Notes: generated from the sequence alone by a model not told the origin. 64,000 nucleotides of DNA from Pseudeuparius sepicola (GCA_963920635.1 OY987298.1:119960035-120024034), one strand, 5' to 3'; positions 45,451 through 57,600 are shown, counted from the stretch's first letter. Program-made: numbers and translations.

Positions 45451-45534
45451 CGCATACATTTAGTAATAATCTGTGATTGCATAAAATGTGTTGTAGAATG
45501 TAGAGACATGATGCGAGCATTTTGTGTCTTTATA

Positions 45535-46055
45535 TACAGGGTGTTCCGGTTTGTTTATTACAAACTTTCACAAATGATAAAAAAGGGTATTTTAAGGTGG
45601 CTTGTTCATATAAAGATAGATCGTAATGACAAAATTATTACTAAAACTATTTTGCCTAAAAGTTTGACCAATAAACGGAAAAATGTGTTTTTTGCCATGT
45701 ATGTTACCCTCTTTTTGTAGACAAATTATTTTAGTAATTTTACAGTGGCAGATATATGCAAGCATGGGATTAATTATTTTCAGATTTCCATTTAATAATA
45801 TGTGGCGTCATTTTCTCTTTTACTAAAGGTAGGTATTACATTATTTAGTGTTGACTAAATGTAAAAATATGCGTAAAATGACGGATGATTTTTACAGTTA
45901 GCTAACACTAAATGTAAAAACATTATGCCACTGTAAAACTTTCTAATAATATTTTTTACAAAAAGTCCGTAATTTTCATAAAAAAAACATTTTTCCGTTT
46001 TTGGCTAATCTTTTAGGCAAAATTATATTTTATAATTTTGTCGCAAAAATTGCGG
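45535..46055. repeat. Degraded inverted-repeat element with a CAGGGTG left end
   Basis: TATACAGGGTGTTCC at 45534, then CTATTTTGCCTAAAAG (45650) pairs with CTTTTAGGCAAAAT (46010). GGCGTCATTTT (45803) and AAAATGACGG (45877) pair near the centre. The right terminus has been lost. Confidence 0.6.
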
Positions 46056-46105
46056 CGAAACAGTAATAGATACGAAAACTATTCATTGCTACACATAATA
46101 TAACG

Positions 46106-46472
46106 TATTTTTTTTACTACTAACCTGATAAATCAACATTATTTACCTCATTCCTCTAATGAGAAGTAATATTTCTCTCCCTAGGTAGATAATGATAATA
46201 AAAAAAATACTTAGATAAGTAATGAAAAATTCTCTATATGACGTTTAAAAATTAGTTTCATTTTGTCAGCTTGACAACTGAATTCTAATCAAATCTAATC
46301 AAATTTGTAAAATATGGCAATATTTCAATGTTAGTAGTAAAAAAAATTCTATATACACTTCGGTTAAGAAGGGCATTATTTACCTCTCATATTATATCCT
46401 TCGGCGCTACGCGCCTCAGGATATAAAAATCATCAGTGACTAATGGCTCACTTCTCAACCTAAGTGTGTAAT
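46106..46472. repeat. Repeat family, inverted relative to 40703-41020
   Basis: Ends ACACTTCGGTTAAGAAGG at 46357 and CTTCTCAACCTAAGTGTG at ~46450 form a TIR. The left part matches 40770-41015 reversed. A GGCGCTACGCGCC mini-palindrome lies at ~46403. Confidence 0.75.
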
Positions 46473-46944
46473 ATACTATTTAATATTGTTTGGAACATTG
46501 CATGCTTTTATTTTCCGCTTACGTCTAAATGACTGAAGATGGACATGATAGCTATGGGCGCATTTAAAAAAAAAAAATTGTAAATAAGTTTGTATACATG
46601 TTTTTGCCCTATAGGCCAGGGAAATTACGGTAAAAAATAACGAAACCTAGACAAAATTCATAACCGCATTTTTATAATGCCATCACAAAATATTGGTAAT
46701 AAATGAACCCCAGAATTGTTTTTTATACAAAATAAATATACGCGTGTGAGCGTTTTTTAGAAAAATACATTTTCTTGTTGTAATAAAGACGGCATAAATA
46801 TTAACTGGGAATTTTAAGCTGCTTTTATTAGTAAGTAAGGTATATAAAGTTGAGATTGATAAATTAAACAGATTAACTTTGTAAGTGGATACTAAGTCTT
46901 GTTAAATTTTTTGAAATTAAACAAAAATTGGTAACGGAAGGGTT
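46473..46944. other. AT-rich spacer
   Basis: No gene or clear repeat seen. Confidence 0.5.
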
Positions 46945-47640
46945 TTGAAATGACAAATGACAGTTGACCTAAATGCGCCGTAAATAAATGTTTAATTTCG
47001 CTATATGTGATTTTATATATTTATAATGTAAAAAGTTAAACAAAAAAAAAACAGTTACTATTTTTGCTTTCCTAAAGAAATGACAAATGACAGTTGACCT
47101 AAATGCGCCGTAAATAAATGTTTAATTTCGCTCTATATGATTTAATATATAGTTATATTGTAAAAAGTTAAACAAAAAAAAAACAGTTAATATTTTTGCC
47201 TAGTCTATACCAATGAGAAGTGACAGCTGACGTACATGCGGCTCAGACAAATGTGTAATTTTGTACAAGTTACATTCTATTTGTAAGAGGGAATGATCAT
47301 CTGCAATAAGAACGTAGTTAATATTTTTGCTTTTGCCGAAATAGAAAATTATCCGATTTTTATCCCTCTTTGTCGATCTAAGTTACTTCCATATTCTTAA
47401 AATGTTAAATTTCTTAATATATGTTAGCAAGGGAAGTTTTTTTACCTAATGAGTCTAAAAAAATCCAGTTAACATTTTTGCTCGAAATTTATAACGAAAA
47501 ATAGGTGTTTTTTGAGGTAACTCAAGGTTCCGCTTTTTCAAAATGTTTAATTTTCGGTTTCTACCAACGTATTTACTTATAACTTTGATATGGTAAAACA
47601 AAATTGCAGTTAATATTTTTTTCTAGGTCAAATTCTATTT
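46945..47640 (+). repeat. ~130-bp tandem repeat, about five units of rising divergence
   Basis: TGACAAATGACAGTTGACCT starts units at 46951 and 47081 (period 130). The unit-end motif CAGTTAATATTTTTGC recurs near 47066, 47190, 47316, 47463 and 47608 with decay to the right. Confidence 0.85.
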
Positions 47641-48296
47641 TCCCTGGCCTACTATCTGTGACGGTTTTATCAGGATTGTGAATTAACTTACGCGCGGACG
47701 GTAGAATATTTCCCCTATGAAACCCATATGTGAACGGCCGGCCCCAGTTCGGCCACTACTGTCACGTCACCCGCGCTAGTTCTAGACTCAGCTTCCGTGG
47801 GCTCCGCTCCGAGTCGCCGAGATCAAAGTGCCACCGACAAGTGACATTACTATGGGCTATAGTACGGTGATATAGCTTTCGAAGTTTCTCTCTTCTAAAT
47901 ATAAAGTATTCAGGACAGAGCTCACCTACACACTTTTCCCAAACAAATGTATGAACAGTCTCACCCCGAAAACTTTATGCACGCAATCATAAAATAACAC
48001 ACGAAACCAGATCGTATCTGGAACAATATAGAGAACATTGCCTAATATTGAAAAGCTGAACTCCGGAATAATAATCCATTTCCTCCACCCGTGAATAGTC
48101 AAGAAGCTAAACGGTGGCAATAATCCCTATTATTATCCATTATAAATGTGTTACTTTACAGCAGAGGAGGCCACACTGAATAATAATTTTTCTCATTAAG
48201 TATAAGCGTTGGGTGAACATTTAGGGTAGCTGGGGTGAATTCCGGATATGATGGTAATTTTGTACATAAAATCATTTCTACATGGTTAAGGATATG
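47641..48296. other. Unique GC-balanced patch (47690-47890) and spacer
   Basis: 47690-47890 contains GC-rich sequence (GGCCGGCCCC, CTCCGCTCCGAGTCGCC) with no long frame. It could be a promoter or exon edge; nothing decides it. Confidence 0.35.
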
Positions 48297-48300
48297 TATA

Positions 48301-49923
48301 CAGGGTGACTTTTTAAAAACTTGCAGTGGACATATCTCCTAAATTAGAAAAGATAGCAAAAAAACGCTGAAAATCGTTTTGGTAGTACTGAGGGGGAACC
48401 CAAATGGCATACTCGGTAACTCACCCCCTTCAACCCCCCTCATATCTAGCTACCCCAACTTTAAAATCTTAAATGGAAATCCCCAAGTGTGATAAATCGT
48501 TAGAAAGCTCTTTCAAAATGTTTTACAATGATATCAAAATTTGTGAGATGGCATATGGTTTAGTAGTTTCAGAGTTATTCGGGAATAAGCGTTTTTTTTT
48601 TTGAGTTTCTGGTGGTTTATTCAAGTTTACTCACAATATAATTTTCATTTTGCAGTTACCGGTGATAATTTGCACCTGGAACCAGTGCCGTAGCTTCAAG
48701 AGGGCTGGGGGACGGGCTATAATCCACCAGGAATTTGAGAACTATTTGTTTCTGCTGCATTTCATTTTCTTTATGAATTAATGTGTAGTTATTTTTTGTT
48801 AATGCAATTACCAGTGATAATTTACTCCTAGAAGAATAATGCTTAATGTACTACCCCGATGCTGGGTACCATCAAGTGCTTACCTATAGCTGGTTTTAGT
48901 AACAAAGGGATTAATGAATTTCACTTAGGTAAAATTATGTAAATATCACAGCACTTAATCTACTTAACCTAGGTACCCTAATTAAAATTGAACTTATGTA
49001 TATTGCACAGAAGCATTGTGGAATAAATACAATTTGCAGGATAAAACATTTTCTAATTTATGTTGTCTTCTGTTAATTTTTGCGAGGAGACGGTTTACAC
49101 AGTAGCTGAAATAGTTCAAGTGATCTTCATTTACGGAGAAATGGGCCCGTCTGCGTTCAAGACAGCAGAAACTTTTAACACAAGGCATCCAGGAAAATAT
49201 ATCCAGCAACTAGTGCCCAAGTAGATATCATGGGACAATTTGCAATAGATCCGACAAGTTCAATTCACCGTGCTTCAGTTGCGACTGGGATTTCCCGAGA
49301 AGTGGAACGGAAAGTACTCAATCTTTATAAATTTCATCCGTACAAAGTGCACATCGTTCAGGAATTAACCGAACATGATCCAGAGAGAAGAACCCAGTTT
49401 TTCGAGGAAATTCGGCAAACACCAGCATTTCGGAAAATGTATGTTTCAGTGACGAATGCACCTTCTATGTCAATGGCTTTGCGAACAAGCTGACGAAAAT
49501 CGAAAGTGGATTGAAAGAAGAGGAAAGATAGATTGAAAGGTAGACTGGCCTCCAAGATCGACAGACCTCACGCCGTTGGCTTTCTTCCTTTATGGGCCAC
49601 TTAAAATCTGAATGCAGAGAAATTTCAAGACCTGCTGTGTTTCACAATGTCAGAGATTAATTTGAAAACCGTCTGTATTATTGTTTAGCAAACAGCGGGC
49701 AACATTTCGAATATCTCCTTCACTAACACGTTTATAAATAAAACATGGAATTTTTATTTCATTTATTAAAATTGAATAATCCAGAATAAACTTGAAGGGG
49801 GTGAGTCACCGAGTACGCCGTTTTGGTTCCCCCTGGGTACTACCAAAACAGTTTTCAGCGTTTTTTTCCTTTTTTGTTAATTTCGGAGATATAGCCACTG
49901 CAAATTTTTAAAAGCTCATCCTG
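48301..49923 (+). mobile_element. Decayed mariner element with CAGGGTGA end
   Basis: The left end CAGGGTGACTTTTTAAAAAC pairs imperfectly with the right end TTTTTAAAAGCTCATCCTG. TATA lies outside both (48297-48300, 49924-49927). The line GGGGGTGAGTCACCGAGTAC near 49797 mirrors TACTCGGTAACTCACCCCC at 48411. A plus-strand transposase remnant is inside. Confidence 0.85.
49065..49720 (+). pseudogene. DUF4817 mariner transposase missing its second catalytic region
   Basis: Pieces in order: TVAEIVQVIFIYGEMGPSAF (first helix-turn-helix, ~49095), a 71-residue frame from 49230 with SIHRASVATGIS and HPYKVHIVQELTEHD (second helix-turn-helix), FSDECTFYVNGFAN (first Asp, ~49446) and then WPPRSTDLTPLAFFLYG (~49549). 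About 100 residues containing the second Asp are deleted, and the third Asp position reads Ala (TPLA). Several stops. Inactive. Confidence 0.82.
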
Positions 49924-49927
49924 TATA

Positions 49928-50639
49928 CTATTTGAATTTGCAAATAAATGTTTCTAGGCTCGCAGGTATCATTAGAGTCGACGAAGCGATACGATAAGTG
50001 AGTCTAAAGTTATTTACAAAAAAAATTGAAGAAGTCCTTGTCCTTATAATGAAACAATAACTTTGACGGTATGTACAGGGTGAGCGAAACTCGACGTCCC
50101 AGAGGGAACACGAAAACTTAAAATAAAATTTCGAAAAGAAATTAGGTTTTTTATGTTTTGGAAAATGGCCGCTGGGACGTCATCGATATTATTTTCCCAG
50201 AAACATACCATTTTTTCCCTACATATTGAAAGTCTTTATCAGTCTCAACAACTTTTGTAGGAAAATATGTTCTGTATTTTCATAAACCATTTCGAGTGTG
50301 TTAGGGTGCCTTGCGCACCCTTAAATTTATATAACTGGAATATTTTTAAAAATTACTTATTGAAAAAATTGTACAATAATGGCCAACTTCAGTGCCGACC
50401 TCTAAGCCTTTAATGACGATTTTGTGAAACTTCACTGCCGATTTCAAGAAAAAACTATATATTGCTGACATTTGGTACGAAGGTTTAAAATTGCATCAGC
50501 ACAACTTAGTGCGAATTTTTTTCATGTCTTGTCCTTAGAATGATTCATTTATTTTTACCAACTGACCTTTGTTTGTTTCAGTGGCTGTATAAACCGTCAC
50601 CAAAGCGCATGCGTGGTCTCCAGTAATGCTCTCTCTGTT
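49928..50639. other. Spacer with a CAGGGTGAGCG solo end and a satellite fragment
   Basis: A lone TACAGGGTGAGCGAAAC occurs at ~50076. The satellite fragment is listed separately. No gene. Confidence 0.5.
50350..50453 (+). repeat. Isolated fragment of the 609-bp satellite
   Basis: CTTATTGAAAAAATTGTACA and ACTTCACTGCCGATTTCAAG match 5176-5272 of the array 45 kb away, in the same orientation, with about 10% difference. It shows that the unit also exists as a dispersed sequence. Confidence 0.85.
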
Positions 50640-51685
50640 TGGAAACAACACAACGTGTCGCTCGTGACATAACTATAAATATAAACTATATTCGATTACG
50701 GAAACAGCTCGCCACAACTGTTTGCCAAAGCGTCCTCGTACCGAACGACAGAATCTATACCTACAAGCTACAACTCAGAGAAACACTCGATCAGCGATTC
50801 ACGATCGACGACTCTCCATCGCGGCAAACTGAACATGTCTTGTATCTCGATTAATTAGCCCAAAGAACAAGCCCTTGGCCCGCCTTTCCCCCAGCCTTGA
50901 TTGCCCGTAATTAACTCTGGTCGAGGGTGTATCTTGTTTACCGGGCCGCCGGGGCGGGATGCGGAGCCACCATAACAGGCACGATTTCAATCTACTCCGG
51001 CGGAGTGTTGACCGACATGGAAGGTTGAGTTTTCCGTTTTTGATTTTGTGTTTTATGAAATACACTGCTAAGTAACAGCACGCCAGCCTTATGAAAAATG
51101 ATAATGAGCAAAGTCTACTAAGCAAGTAAATAAATAACTATCGACTTTATTGATGCAATTCAATAGACAAATTACATGGCGAAATCTAGTCTAAGGCTAC
51201 TCTACTCAAGCGTGTATTGTCTGCAGAGTTAACTAAAACTTATAACATCTAATATGACACAAATATATACCCTCAACCTTCTCAACTTACAAGCCCTGTG
51301 CAAAAATGTGGCAACGCCGCATCGGGACGGTTCAACGGGTCTATGCAGTATAGAGCAGTCTGCACTTTAGCTTAGTTTATCTTTTCTAATAGTCGTTCAC
51401 CGTTCTTTTTAATTATAATTACGTACATTTGTGAACTTTGTTTCAATAATTGGGTACCTAAGTAAGTAGGTACATTTGTTTAACAGACAATAAAAGCAGT
51501 AACAAGTAACAAAATATACATAGAAAGTATAAGTATTTATAATAAGTATGATTCCTGGTGTGGATAAGTACATTTTCAACAAATAATATGGTAAATTTGG
51601 GCAAATAGAGGGGACTAAATTTTGTTGTAAGTCGAATTTTTTTGAGAATTTTTCGCAAAGTGCGCGATCAGGCAAATGATCTATA
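50640..51685. other. Unique GC-balanced block (50640-51020) then AT-rich spacer
   Basis: The first part is single-copy and GC-rich (GGGCCGCCGGGGCGGG near 50943), with ATTAATTAG and GTAATTAAC motifs. The forward 71-codon and reverse 108-codon frames overlap and neither is recognised. Candidate host regulatory DNA. Confidence 0.35.
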
Positions 51686-52382
51686 TTCCCCTATGGTTAA
51701 ATTTTCATAAAAATACAAACAAGTGAACAGAGAACAGTGAAGGAGATGATTGAAATGACAGTTAGGGTCAATTTCACAATACATTCAACTAAAATATATT
51801 TTAACTTTAAAATTAGGTAAATAAACTTTTGCAACAATACCAAACAATGGTTGGATTGTTATAAAACTCCTTTAATTTTAAAGGGTACTTTAGTTTGCCT
51901 ATGCAGTTGTCCCTTAATCATTTTAATCTTAAATTTTCGTCCTTTGGAAAGCCCAAAACAAATACAAGTTGCCCGCTTGCCGTCAAGCAAAGAAAACCTA
52001 GCTACTTCAAGTTATTATTACGATTTGACTTACAGCGAGGTATATTCTAGCTTCTCTCGACGGTTCTAAGAATCTTGAGGCTTGAAATTGTAAAGGAACG
52101 ATTCTTCACACCGAACTTTTAGATAAATCTTTCACTTTTGCACAAACAAAACAAATTTATAAAAGAGCTGCCGCCAGCACTTCGGGCTGTCTGTTTCCAC
52201 CCAGCGACACACTGCCTCGTCGTAGCAATCTGGCCACGATAGCACTACCCGCACTACACAAATGAATTCTGGTAAATTTCTTGTAAAATAAACTGACAGG
52301 CAGTATCAGGCACGCGACGTGGACCCGCATCACTTGTTGCCAGTTTTCTCTACTTCAGGGCTTCTCCTAGAGTCGGCTGTGG
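51686..52382 (-). repeat. Dispersed repeat, copy B (inverted partner of 12728-13460)
   Basis: It aligns along its whole length to copy A in the opposite orientation. The 72-codon forward frame at 51851-52069 is not conserved in copy A. Confidence 0.85.
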
Positions 52383-52443
52383 TATACCCCTAAAATAAAG
52401 AAATAAAATTTAAACAAATATAAATGAATGTGTCCACAGTATA

Positions 52444-54817
52444 CAGGGTTAACTATCACTCAGTACAAAAATTTTTCCACGTGCGCAGGGTGGCTTAAGA
52501 AAACAGTGAAAAATATTCTTATATTTTTTACGATCTTTTAAAAAAAGGGTATAAACTCCAATTTTCCCTGTAAATCTCCTCCTATAATTACGTCATCCAA
52601 TGTGGCTTCGGAACGTACTGTCAGCTGGAAGTGATTTTCCGCGGTGTTGTCGTTGTTTCAGGAAGGATGAAAACGCCTTTTTATTCAAACAAATTTAAAA
52701 AATACATAAATAACAATCGATTTGAATCTGTACAGCCGCAGCGCTGCTAGATATACCCGAGGGTCGCTTGGATTCACCTTACCTTAGTTGAAAACAGAAA
52801 ACAGGATATGAATCCCGAGTTCCGAGCTTGGTCCCGAGGCTAGGTAATAATGAATCCCTACGCGTTTTTTGTTTTTGCATTTTCACATAGCAGCACCAAG
52901 TAAGTACATACACATTTCTCGCGAAACGCGAAACCACGAAAATTTCGTAGGGATGGCGGACTGACGGACGTAACAACTGGACGTAACCGCACAAAACAGT
53001 AGAGGTTGGAGTGGTGCGTAATAATAATTATCGATATCGATGTCAATGTTAGATTAGTTGATTGCGTCTTCAAAAAAATAATTTTCATAAGAAAACTTAT
53101 TGAAAATATGTCTAAACTAAACAAAAAGGATTCTGTGAGTTCTTATTGCCGGTGTTATTGGACTGAACACTTTGCAATACAAAGACTGAACGTCGATGTG
53201 TATCGAATCGATGCACTGTCTTGTTCGACGTCGCATCTCTAACACCTGCGTCACACTTCACACTAGTTGCGCTAGTCGCCCGCGGAGGGCGTTTGCGAAT
53301 TTAACCTCGCGTTATTTCCCAACGTCTTTGTGAAAATGCCGGAGTATTCGAACGCCGAGTTCAAGGACATGGTTATAATGTACGGGATATGCAATGAAAG
53401 TGTATATCGAGCTGCTGCAGAATACCGTATTCGTTTTCCCAATAAGGCAAATATGCCAAATCCACGTACCTTTGTCAACGTTATACAACGTTTGCGAAAC
53501 ACTGGTGTATTGCAAGCTCGAAGGGGTGGACCTGTAGGGCAACTGAATATGAACGATGTTGAGGCAGTACTTGATTTGGTGGAAGATGAACCTTCCATAC
53601 GCACTACGGCTATTGCAAGGAGGTTGGAAATATCTCAGAACAAGGCAAGTAAAAAAAAACATTAAAACTGACTTGTACCAAAGGCAATCCCATCTGATGG
53701 GATTGTCTTTGCTTGTACCTAATACCTACATGAAATTCAAAATGTAATAATAAAATTGGCTAAATTCTAACGCATTCACCAAAATTGTGGATATTTCTGG
53801 TTTTTGTTTTAGGCACAACAGTCACATTTGGTCCGATGAAAACCCGCATATTGTTTGGCGGTTTAATTTCCAACGTCGGTTTTCCATCAATGTTTGGGTA
53901 GGAGTTTATGGAGATGACTTAATTCGACCATACATTCTACCGGAAAATTTAAACGCTGCAAGATACTTAGATTATCTGAGAAATATTTTATTTGATAATT
54001 TGCCACTACAAGTAGGTACTGCATGACATATGGCTTATGCACGATGGTGCACCAGCACCTTTTGCGAGACTTGTTCGTGCACTTTTAGACGACCAATGCC
54101 CCAACCGTTAGTCGGGCGAGGAGGGATACATGAAGCCGATTGTGTACGAACGGGAAATCGACAACGAGCAGCACTTACGTGAACGAATTGAAGGTGGAGC
54201 TGATCAAATCCGGAAAAATCATGCTACTGTAGTGCTTTGCATATTATGTGTGCTAATGCAGTTGTGTTTTTTGGTTACCCTTCGGGATTTTCCTGGCGGA
54301 GACGACCCACCTCGTCGTGGTCAGTCCTTCGCTTCAATCAAAATGAATGGCTGAGGGGAACCAAGAGGTTCCCAACAGATTTAGAAAATGCGAATGTTGT
54401 GTTGTGTAGTGCTGTGTGACTTTTAATGTAAAAAAGCAAGAAAACAGAAAATGTTGCAATATTCAATTCTCGAAATGTCAGTAAGTTAGGTGTTTCATAG
54501 GCATTCTACATGTCCCTTAGAAGTAGTAGATAGTTTTCAAAAGGAAATCGAAATTTTGTGGTAAATCCTCGGATAAATTGATAGACGTAGCAACGACGCG
54601 CTATTCCACTACCTGTCACTACTATGGAAATACGCGAAATTTTAAGACCCGTCAGGCGGGCGTCCATAGGCGGCGTGTTTTGAGGGCTTTTATACAATTT
54701 GAAAAAAAAAATTAGGCTTAAGACAAATGTTAGAAAATTTTTGAGAATTTATTTTAGCAAGTCTAATTTTTCTTTATCTACCATAAAAAATTTTATACTA
54801 AGCGATAGTTAACCCTG
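52444..54817 (+). mobile_element. Mariner element with CAGGGTTAACTATC ends
   Basis: The left end CAGGGTTAACTATCACTCAG pairs with the right end CTAAGCGATAGTTAACCCTG. TATA lies outside both (52440-52443, 54818-54821). The TIR is about 35 bp. The transposase inside is broken. The leading ~800 bp (52530-53320) contain no recognised gene. Confidence 0.88.
53330..54230 (+). pseudogene. DUF4817 mariner transposase, broken
   Basis: The first frame (53330-53665) has the complete N-terminal DNA-binding region: Met3 as probable start (MPEYSNAEFKDMVIMYGIC), RIRFPNKANMPNPRTFVNVI, then a second helix-turn-helix ending ARRLEISQNKA. The stretch with the first catalytic Asp is missing; 53666-53785 is non-coding and contains a GGCAATCCCATC/GATGGGATTGTC palindrome. 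The frame 53787-54026 resumes (HNSHIWSDENPHIV, FSINVWVGVYGDDLIRPYIL). A shifted frame follows with WLMHDGAPAP (second Asp) and a deletion across the third Asp region. Downstream codons (REIDNEQHLRERIE) match the family's C-terminal part. Confidence 0.82.
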
Positions 54818-54821
54818 TATA

Positions 54822-55749
54822 CCCTTAAAATATATAGATATAATTATAAATATTAAATATAAACACACAAATCACCACGTAACAAGGAGCAAGAGAACAT
54901 AATCAGAGCACCATTATGCTCTTATTAGTAAGAAGATTAAAAAAAGAGTGTCCAAAACAGTAAACTTTAGAACGGGGTTGAGGTTTTGGTGACCTTCTTT
55001 TTTGTTTTGAATTTTGGAAAAAATGTAAATATGAAATTGTGTAAAATTTTGTGGCGATTTTAGAATCGTCCTTTAAATTATTGAATCTCTGACAAAATCA
55101 AAGCAGTTATTACGAGAACATTGTATCACAGTTCAGGGAATACCCAGTTGTAAGTCTTCCTGTCGGCGCCTTTCATCTCGGCGGTAGTGACTTTCGTTTT
55201 TTATACAAACTCATTCTCCAATAGAATCTCACTTTGAAGTCACGTTACTTCTTTATTTTAGACCACGCCCTATAAAAATCGATGGGACACAGGACCGGGA
55301 TTAAATTATTTTCTTACATTAATGGTTTGGATATTGTTATAACGTCTGTGCACAGATAATAAACAGTATACAGTAGAAAAGGGCACACACTGATGGCAAA
55401 AAACAGGTAAAGAATTCTGGGAAATCCCAAATCTGGTGGAATTCCCAATATATTTGAGTACATCCCTGATGCATTCCTCGCATTTCATTCTTTAGTGATT
55501 CTGATCTGCGCGATAAAAGCATTCTACCAGCAATGGCGTCGACTTTCCATACTGGATATTGTTTATCCTGTGATTGTATAGAGAATATTATAAATAGAGA
55601 TTTGACAGTTTACATTAATTGTTTAATTGTTGTATTCCCACAATTACATACAATAATATATTGAAAATTCAACAAAGCCAATAATGCTGTGGAAATTTAT
55701 GGATGGAAAGTGATATTTTATTTAGAATTAAATTAAATTATAGGTGTTC
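54822..55749. other. AT-rich spacer, no gene recognised
   Basis: Only short frames; no repeats of note. Confidence 0.5.
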
Positions 55750-56290
55750 TATAATGCTTCCATTTTGTGCAACACAGACGGCATAACTTCTTAAAAAAAA
55801 CTTCTCTTGTAGTTAGCCACGACAACTGCCTCGTTCATCTCTCTGATCTCCTGAGATTATTTTTCTTTAATTTGGCCGACATTATTTGACCTCACCAGGT
55901 TCTTCAAGGTTCCGCACAAAAATAAATCGAGTGGGAAGTCTAGGCTTCCAGCAGGCCATAAAAATAGTTCCATTTGAACCAATCCACTCTACAAAAATGT
56001 CATCTAAATGCCTCTTGACGGCATTTGATTTATGTGCTGGAGCACCGTCTTGTTGCCAAACCATTATTGGCTCATTAACTTGATTCAATAGATCAGAAAT
56101 GTCTCCTCTTAAGAGCTGTAAATATTTTGGTCAGTTAAACCACCTTCGAGAAATACTGGACCAATTATGTGATTCCGAAGAATTCCACACCAAACATTTA
56201 TTGAAGTTCGACTTTGTCGTTGAATTGAACTAAACTATCGATATTTTCTGATGACCAATAGTGAGTGTTTCTTCTATTAACAACTTTTCG
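55750..56290 (-). pseudogene. Mariner-type transposase C-terminal half, decayed
   Basis: On the minus strand: HYWSSENID near 56265, then MVWQQDGAPAHKSNAVKRHL (second catalytic Asp, from ~56070), FVEWIGSNGTI, and after frame changes DFPLDLFLCGTLKNLV (third Asp region) and REMNEAVVVANYK near 55830. The N-terminus and first Asp are missing. Several stops. No element ends were found. Confidence 0.8.
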
Positions 56291-56376
56291 ATTTGTTTCC
56301 TGGTAGATTTATTTAAAAAAAATAAGAAACTTCCTGTTGTTTCTACCAAATATATTGTTCTTTATCAATATGATTC

Positions 56377-56420
56377 GTAACTACGCACGTTTCGGCTTTA
56401 CATAGTCATCATCAGGTTAC
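56377..56420 (-). ncRNA. Hammerhead-ribozyme-like motif 1 (Penelope-type)
   Basis: Read on the minus strand: GTAAC (stem I), CTGATGA (core), a 14-nt stem-loop II, GAAA (core), CGTGCG (very short stem III), TA (cleavage-site UH), then GTTAC closing stem I with five perfect pairs. Short-stem-III hammerheads of this type are known from Penelope-like retroelements. Stem II has one mismatch. Confidence 0.7.
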
Positions 56421-57063
56421 ATAACCACATGTTAAAAATGATTTAAAATATTTGTCTAAAAGAGAAACATAAAACATTAAAAAACTGTTTTTTACATTTT
56501 CCTTCTTTATATTAATTTACAGATCCATAATAATTTTTATTTTTAAATTTGTTAATTTGTGATGATAAAAAATACTTAACCAGCTGTATAGCAATAAAAT
56601 GTATTCAGGGAAATTCAATAATATAAGATTTATTGTTCGTTTGGGATAACTCTTTCACATAGCTTTATTCAAAGCAGGGCCAATGGAACGTAAATGTATA
56701 CTGTGGATGATATCGAGCTCTAAAAGCCGAGAAAAACAAAAACATAACTGTGGCGACTCCAGTAATTTTATCGCCTCAGAGCCGACGAACTGATTGTAAA
56801 CACTTCTTTGTATATTTTATTGCGGGGTATCAAATATCCCGTCGTTCTCGGGGATATCTAGCTTTTATTCTTTATATTTTCGACATGTATTTTTTCGAAG
56901 AAGTTCCCTCAAAATCACGTTCGAAGTGGGTTCTGTAATTTTCGAAAGCCCGTACGAAAATCGATGACGTACCCTTACAAGCCAAAATTTTATTAAAAGT
57001 AGTTCAGAGTTTTATTTTGATGGTTTGCACATCATAAATAATTCTATTATTCAGATATTCAGA
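56421..57063. other. Spacer between the ribozyme-like repeat and the integrase-like pseudogene
   Basis: The first ~170 bp belong to the direct repeat shared with 57793-57960. The rest has no recognised content. Confidence 0.45.
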
Positions 57064-57600
57064 TATTCAAGAAGAACTGCGAATCAGCGCATTGAGTCAT
57101 GGTGGTCGATATTAAGAAAGGAAAATGCTCAGTATTGGATGAACTTATTTTAATCCATTCGAGACGAAGGTTTATTCACTGGGAGATACTTGGATAAAGC
57201 TCTGATTCAATTTTGTTTCATAGAGATGATACAACTAAGGTATTATTAATAAACATAGGTAATTACGATCTTCGCTTCTTTATAATACTAGTCCAAAGTT
57301 GCATTGACAGCTTTATTTTCAGAGTGAGTTGGATGGACTTTCTTACTAGTGGAATACACACGAAATATTGCGACCCAGGAATGCTATAGCACCTACTGAA
57401 AGCCCAATAATGATGTTTGAATTACCACAAAACTAATGGTTGCTCGAATTATTTAGTGAAAATTCCGGAATGCTCAGAGGGTACTTTAAAAGAGGACCCT
57501 GAAGTAGCTAGTGAAGTTAGTTTTGCGATAAAGATGTCGAAGATTTATGGATTTGTATATTATGACAGAAAGTGGCTGGACAAAGGACGGTAACATAAAT
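57064..57600 (+). pseudogene. Integrase-core-like gene fragment with an intron-like gap
   Basis: From 57064 the frame reads YSRRTANQRIESWWSILRKE, then, past a stop, SIRDEGLFTGRYLDKALIQF. After 57239 an interval of about 83 bp starts GTATTATT and ends TTTATTTTCAG (57322). Beyond it the same protein pattern resumes: SELDGL, WNTHEILRPRNAIAP and SPIMMFELPQ. I recognise this as the eukaryotic integrase-core-domain protein family (motifs NQRIExWW, then WNTHxIRxSRNA). At least three stops are present. The splice phase is not perfect, so either the intron or an exon edge has decayed. Confidence 0.65.

Noticed and set aside
52444..53330. A host gene captured in the mariner 5' region
   Set aside because: No continuous frame or recognisable protein; the 78- and 88-codon frames at 52858-53242 overlap on opposite strands.
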